Assembly: GCA_029562645.1 (NCBI GenBank)
Contig: JAKQUI010000033.1
Location: 123,146-187,145, forward strand
Source: Spirochaetota bacterium
Lineage (GTDB): Bacteria > Spirochaetota > UBA4802 > JAKQUI01
Direction: 5' to 3'
DNA: 64,000 bases
Of the stretch, positions 62,601-64,000 are shown piece by piece (the stretch's first letter is position 1; each line of letters starts with the position of its first letter). The position numbers and the translations under genes were made by a program. A model generated the notes under the pieces. The model was not told the DNA's origin. It saw nothing but the letters and a program-made list of their open reading frames with translations, and ran no database searches.

Positions 62601-64000
62601 AATACCCGGCGGCGCTCACACTCTTCGGGGAGAGCCTGCGCATATTCCGCGAAATTGGAGACATACGCGAGGTGGGCATTACCAACGCGGGCATCGGCGA
62701 GACTCACCTCTACCTCGGCGATTACGCGGCGGCGAAACAGGCCAATGACGATTTCATGAAAATCTCGCGCAAGACCCGCGACCACTACGGCGTGAGCGCG
62801 GCGCTCATGTGCAGCATGCCGTATCATATCCAACGGGGCGAATTGCACCGCGCCTATGAGAACGGCAGCGAGAGCTACGCCATCGCCCAGGAGCGGGACC
62901 TGCCGTTCGTCCTGTGCGAGACGTCGATGTACCTCGGCGTCCTCGCCCTGGAGCAGTCCGACACCGACCAGGCGATCAAATATCTCGAACAGGCGCGAAC
63001 CCTGTATGAAAAAAACAGCTTCCTCAAACACTACACCGTCTTCCTCTATCCATACCTGGTCGAGGCCCGGCTGGCGGAGTTTACCCGGCAGCGCGACACC
63101 CTGGCGCCTTCCCAGCGGAACGCGGCGCTTCGGCGGATACGAACGTTATGTGACCAGTCACTGCGGATAACGAAATCCTGGGCGACCCATCACGGGCTGG
63201 CCCTGAGGGCGGCGGGGCGTTTTTGGGATACCGCGGGCAAACCGGCGCGGGCCGAGCGATTCCTCTTGATGAGCATCGAGCACCACAAACGGCTCGGACG
63301 CACCTATGAACTCGGCCGCAGCCTCTACGAATACGCGCTCCACCTCAATCGGCACGGCGCGGCAGCGGCCTCGCGCTCGCAGATGGAGTCGGCGCATCGC
63401 ATCTTCAGGGAGATCGCTGCGGACGACTACCGCAAACGCGCGGCGGGTTTTCTGGGGATTTCGCAGGACGACACGGGGGCCGACCAGCGGCTGATGGACC
63501 GCCAGCGCATCGACGCAATCATCAAGCTCAGCCAGGACGTGAGCTCCATCCTCAACCTCGATTCGCTGCTCGAGATCATCATGGCGAAGGCCGTCGAGGT
63601 GACCGGCGCGCAGCGCGGGTACCTGTTCATTCACGATCCCGACACGCATGCGTTGACGCTCAAGGCCTCCCGCGGGCTGGGGGATGCGGGGGCGATCGAA
63701 TACTCCCACACCGTCGTGGACACGGTGTTCCACAATGCCCGCGCGCTGATCACCGCGAACGCACGCGCCGACAACAGGCTCAACACATACCACAGCGTCG
63801 TCACGCGCGGTCTCAAGTCGATCCTCTGCGTACCGTTGCTCCACCACACAAACGTCATCGGCGTCTGCTACCTCGACAACCCGCTCCTCTCGGGCGTGTT
63901 CACGGAAGAGGACGCCGATATGCTGGACGTATTCATGGGCCAGGCCGCCATCGCCATCGAAAACGCGAGCCTGTACAACAATCTTGAGCGCGAGGTGGAG
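59657..64000 (+). CDS. Ser/Thr kinase-ATPase-TPR-GAF signalling protein, 3' truncated
   Basis: The first 1448 residues of a protein that runs off the window. The N-terminal eukaryotic-type kinase has GMIGEGGISEVYRA (about 17), KVLKK, HRDLKPGNIM (about 135), DFGLAQ and APE-like SPEQ. Next comes a STAND/AAA-like ATPase with GREREMARL (about 305), Walker A GGGAGSGKT (about 331) and Walker B LILFLDDLQWAD (about 457). Then about 600 residues of TPR-like helices, and a GAF domain (about 1300-1440). An output domain such as a kinase, cyclase or phosphatase probably follows. The frame is open from the ATG to the window end. Such giants are found in spirochaetes, cyanobacteria and myxobacteria. Confidence 0.9.
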   Translation, partial: MNLDHAIISNKYRITGMIGEGGISEVYRAVDIISGNDRIALKVLKKNRTTSRIEDVIRFQGEAAIASHLTHPHIVSVFDVGSLSGLHYLCMEFIDGMSLAELLRNGSTFTPAEAVDIVAQVARALEHIHRSKIIHRDLKPGNIMISRDGPDGAPIARIIDFGLAQIKEFGAITDPDEIAGTFSYMSPEQSGVIKRPVDERSDLYSLGIIFYQLLTRALPYEGDSITALLHQHVAAVPRPPVSLNPDLPRVLDRIVLKLIEKEPANRYQGAEGLLRDLEAYRRGETDFTVGQQDAHVKLDFRTALVGREREMARLSARLDSMLQGNGGVCLIGGGAGSGKTRIAEEVMDRFAQRQGIVIGGKCFSGDAKTPYGPLRDALGALVKQYGKLSPHRQAALREQLRGSTGELGAVIESLNPLVREILGESQPLIALEPERENRRFLTVAARFFLALGAIDGGLILFLDDLQWADTGTFAVLSEIAQEIASRPVLVLGTYRDNEISASHPLRALTKSAQDNHQPLDHVPLGNFDSETLNRFVASLLHMPPDDTREIHAHVQRQSGGNPFFAIEIIKRMIDDGSIAFREMRWVLVPEQIAHTRIAASIIEIILQRITQLTSRDMTILSYAALIGHTFDMDLLFRLLPADGTAEIVSAIDRAIELRLLEEDSIVKGVVHFVHDRIREACTERIASDERRRIHLEIARILEGDRADERDERIFELAHHVIEGGDDEKTLAYAVPAGEMAKDEYANAEAIRYFTIARDILERRGRTGDERWRLCVTRIGELLILTGQHDAAIEQLTGLLEHQHAIPEKALTNRLLADAFFKKGDLARCEIYAHDGLALLGERLPLGVTAVVAGIIKELGIRALHRALPLIFVRKSENPRGNSYRQMLPFFKTLGWNYSLSDTKKYARLIMRVLNLCERRLGPSKELGTALMGYAGIFMFAAWFDTALALHRKAVALARRSNDLWGTAQTLQLTAYCHKWKGEYPAALTLFGESLRIFREIGDIREVGITNAGIGETHLYLGDYAAAKQANDDFMKISRKTRDHYGVSAALMCSMPYHIQRGELHRAYENGSESYAIAQERDLPFVLCETSMYLGVLALEQSDTDQAIKYLEQARTLYEKNSFLKHYTVFLYPYLVEARLAEFTRQRDTLAPSQRNAALRRIRTLCDQSLRITKSWATHHGLALRAAGRFWDTAGKPARAERFLLMSIEHHKRLGRTYELGRSLYEYALHLNRHGAAAASRSQMESAHRIFREIAADDYRKRAAGFLGISQDDTGADQRLMDRQRIDAIIKLSQDVSSILNLDSLLEIIMAKAVEVTGAQRGYLFIHDPDTHALTLKASRGLGDAGAIEYSHTVVDTVFHNARALITANARADNRLNTYHSVVTRGLKSILCVPLLHHTNVIGVCYLDNPLLSGVFTEEDADMLDVFMGQAAIAIENASLYNNLEREVE

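Overview
The window is gene-dense (about 60 protein genes, GC-rich, no gene-free stretch above 300 bases) and looks like bacterial chromosome. I saw no rRNA, tRNA, insertion sequence, CRISPR array or prophage. The gene set suggests a Gram-negative with a peptidoglycan elongation machine (MreBCD, PBP2, RodA, bactofilin), lipoproteins, and a heavy load of two-component, PP2C-phosphatase and 7TM-DISM signalling. That combination is common in Spirochaetota (Leptospira-like relatives). This assignment is an inference from gene style, not from a marker gene.

Layout. 1-402: SdpI-like membrane protein. 407-8558, all minus: DMT transporter, FolD, archease, RtcB RNA ligase, AmrS-type radical SAM enzyme, bactofilin, a small TPR protein, polyprenyl synthase, STAS protein, ComF, QueC and a Cys-rich protein, many overlapping by 4 nt. 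8666-9596: two tandem paralogous membrane proteins. 10061-15720, minus: the elongasome order mreB-mreC-mreD-PBP2-rodA. 15817-24126, minus: TPR protein, anchored protein, rRNA methyltransferase, KHG/KDPG aldolase, VOC protein, GlmS, secreted protein, ferredoxin, DUF3467 and a 2-hydroxyacid dehydrogenase. 24278-27610: a 1110-residue hybrid kinase/phosphatase.

27778-32791: Cys-rich protein, ceramidase-like lipoprotein, chemoreceptor-like protein, secreted protein. 33078-43121 (plus) is a signalling island: REC-PAS-HisKA_3 kinase, LuxR-type regulator, HD-GYP-like protein, receiver, FIST-GAF-PAS histidine kinase, a broken receiver gene, and a REC-PAS-PP2C protein. 43199-48837 holds the most unusual locus: a four-gene, translationally overlapped cassette (MoxR-like AAA+ ATPase, unknown, HEXXH-VWA protein, unknown) divergent from a small helical-repeat protein.

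48848-51269 is a TetR-hemerythrin-flavodiiron operon with a visible promoter and overlapping operator, probably an O2/NO response. 51458-57384: two reduced sensor-like membrane proteins, a TrmJ-like methyltransferase, a PaaK-like ligase, a MaoC-like protein and a PnuC-NadR NAD-salvage pair. 57407-59482: a ribbon-helix-helix-like regulator, a YdjM-like membrane protein and a Blc-type lipocalin. 59657 to the right edge: the start of a giant Ser/Thr kinase-ATPase-TPR-GAF protein that runs off the window.

Sequence-visible promoters are of sigma70 type, several with a perfect TTGACA -35 box. Start codons were chosen by ribosome-binding site, overlap with the upstream gene and domain start.
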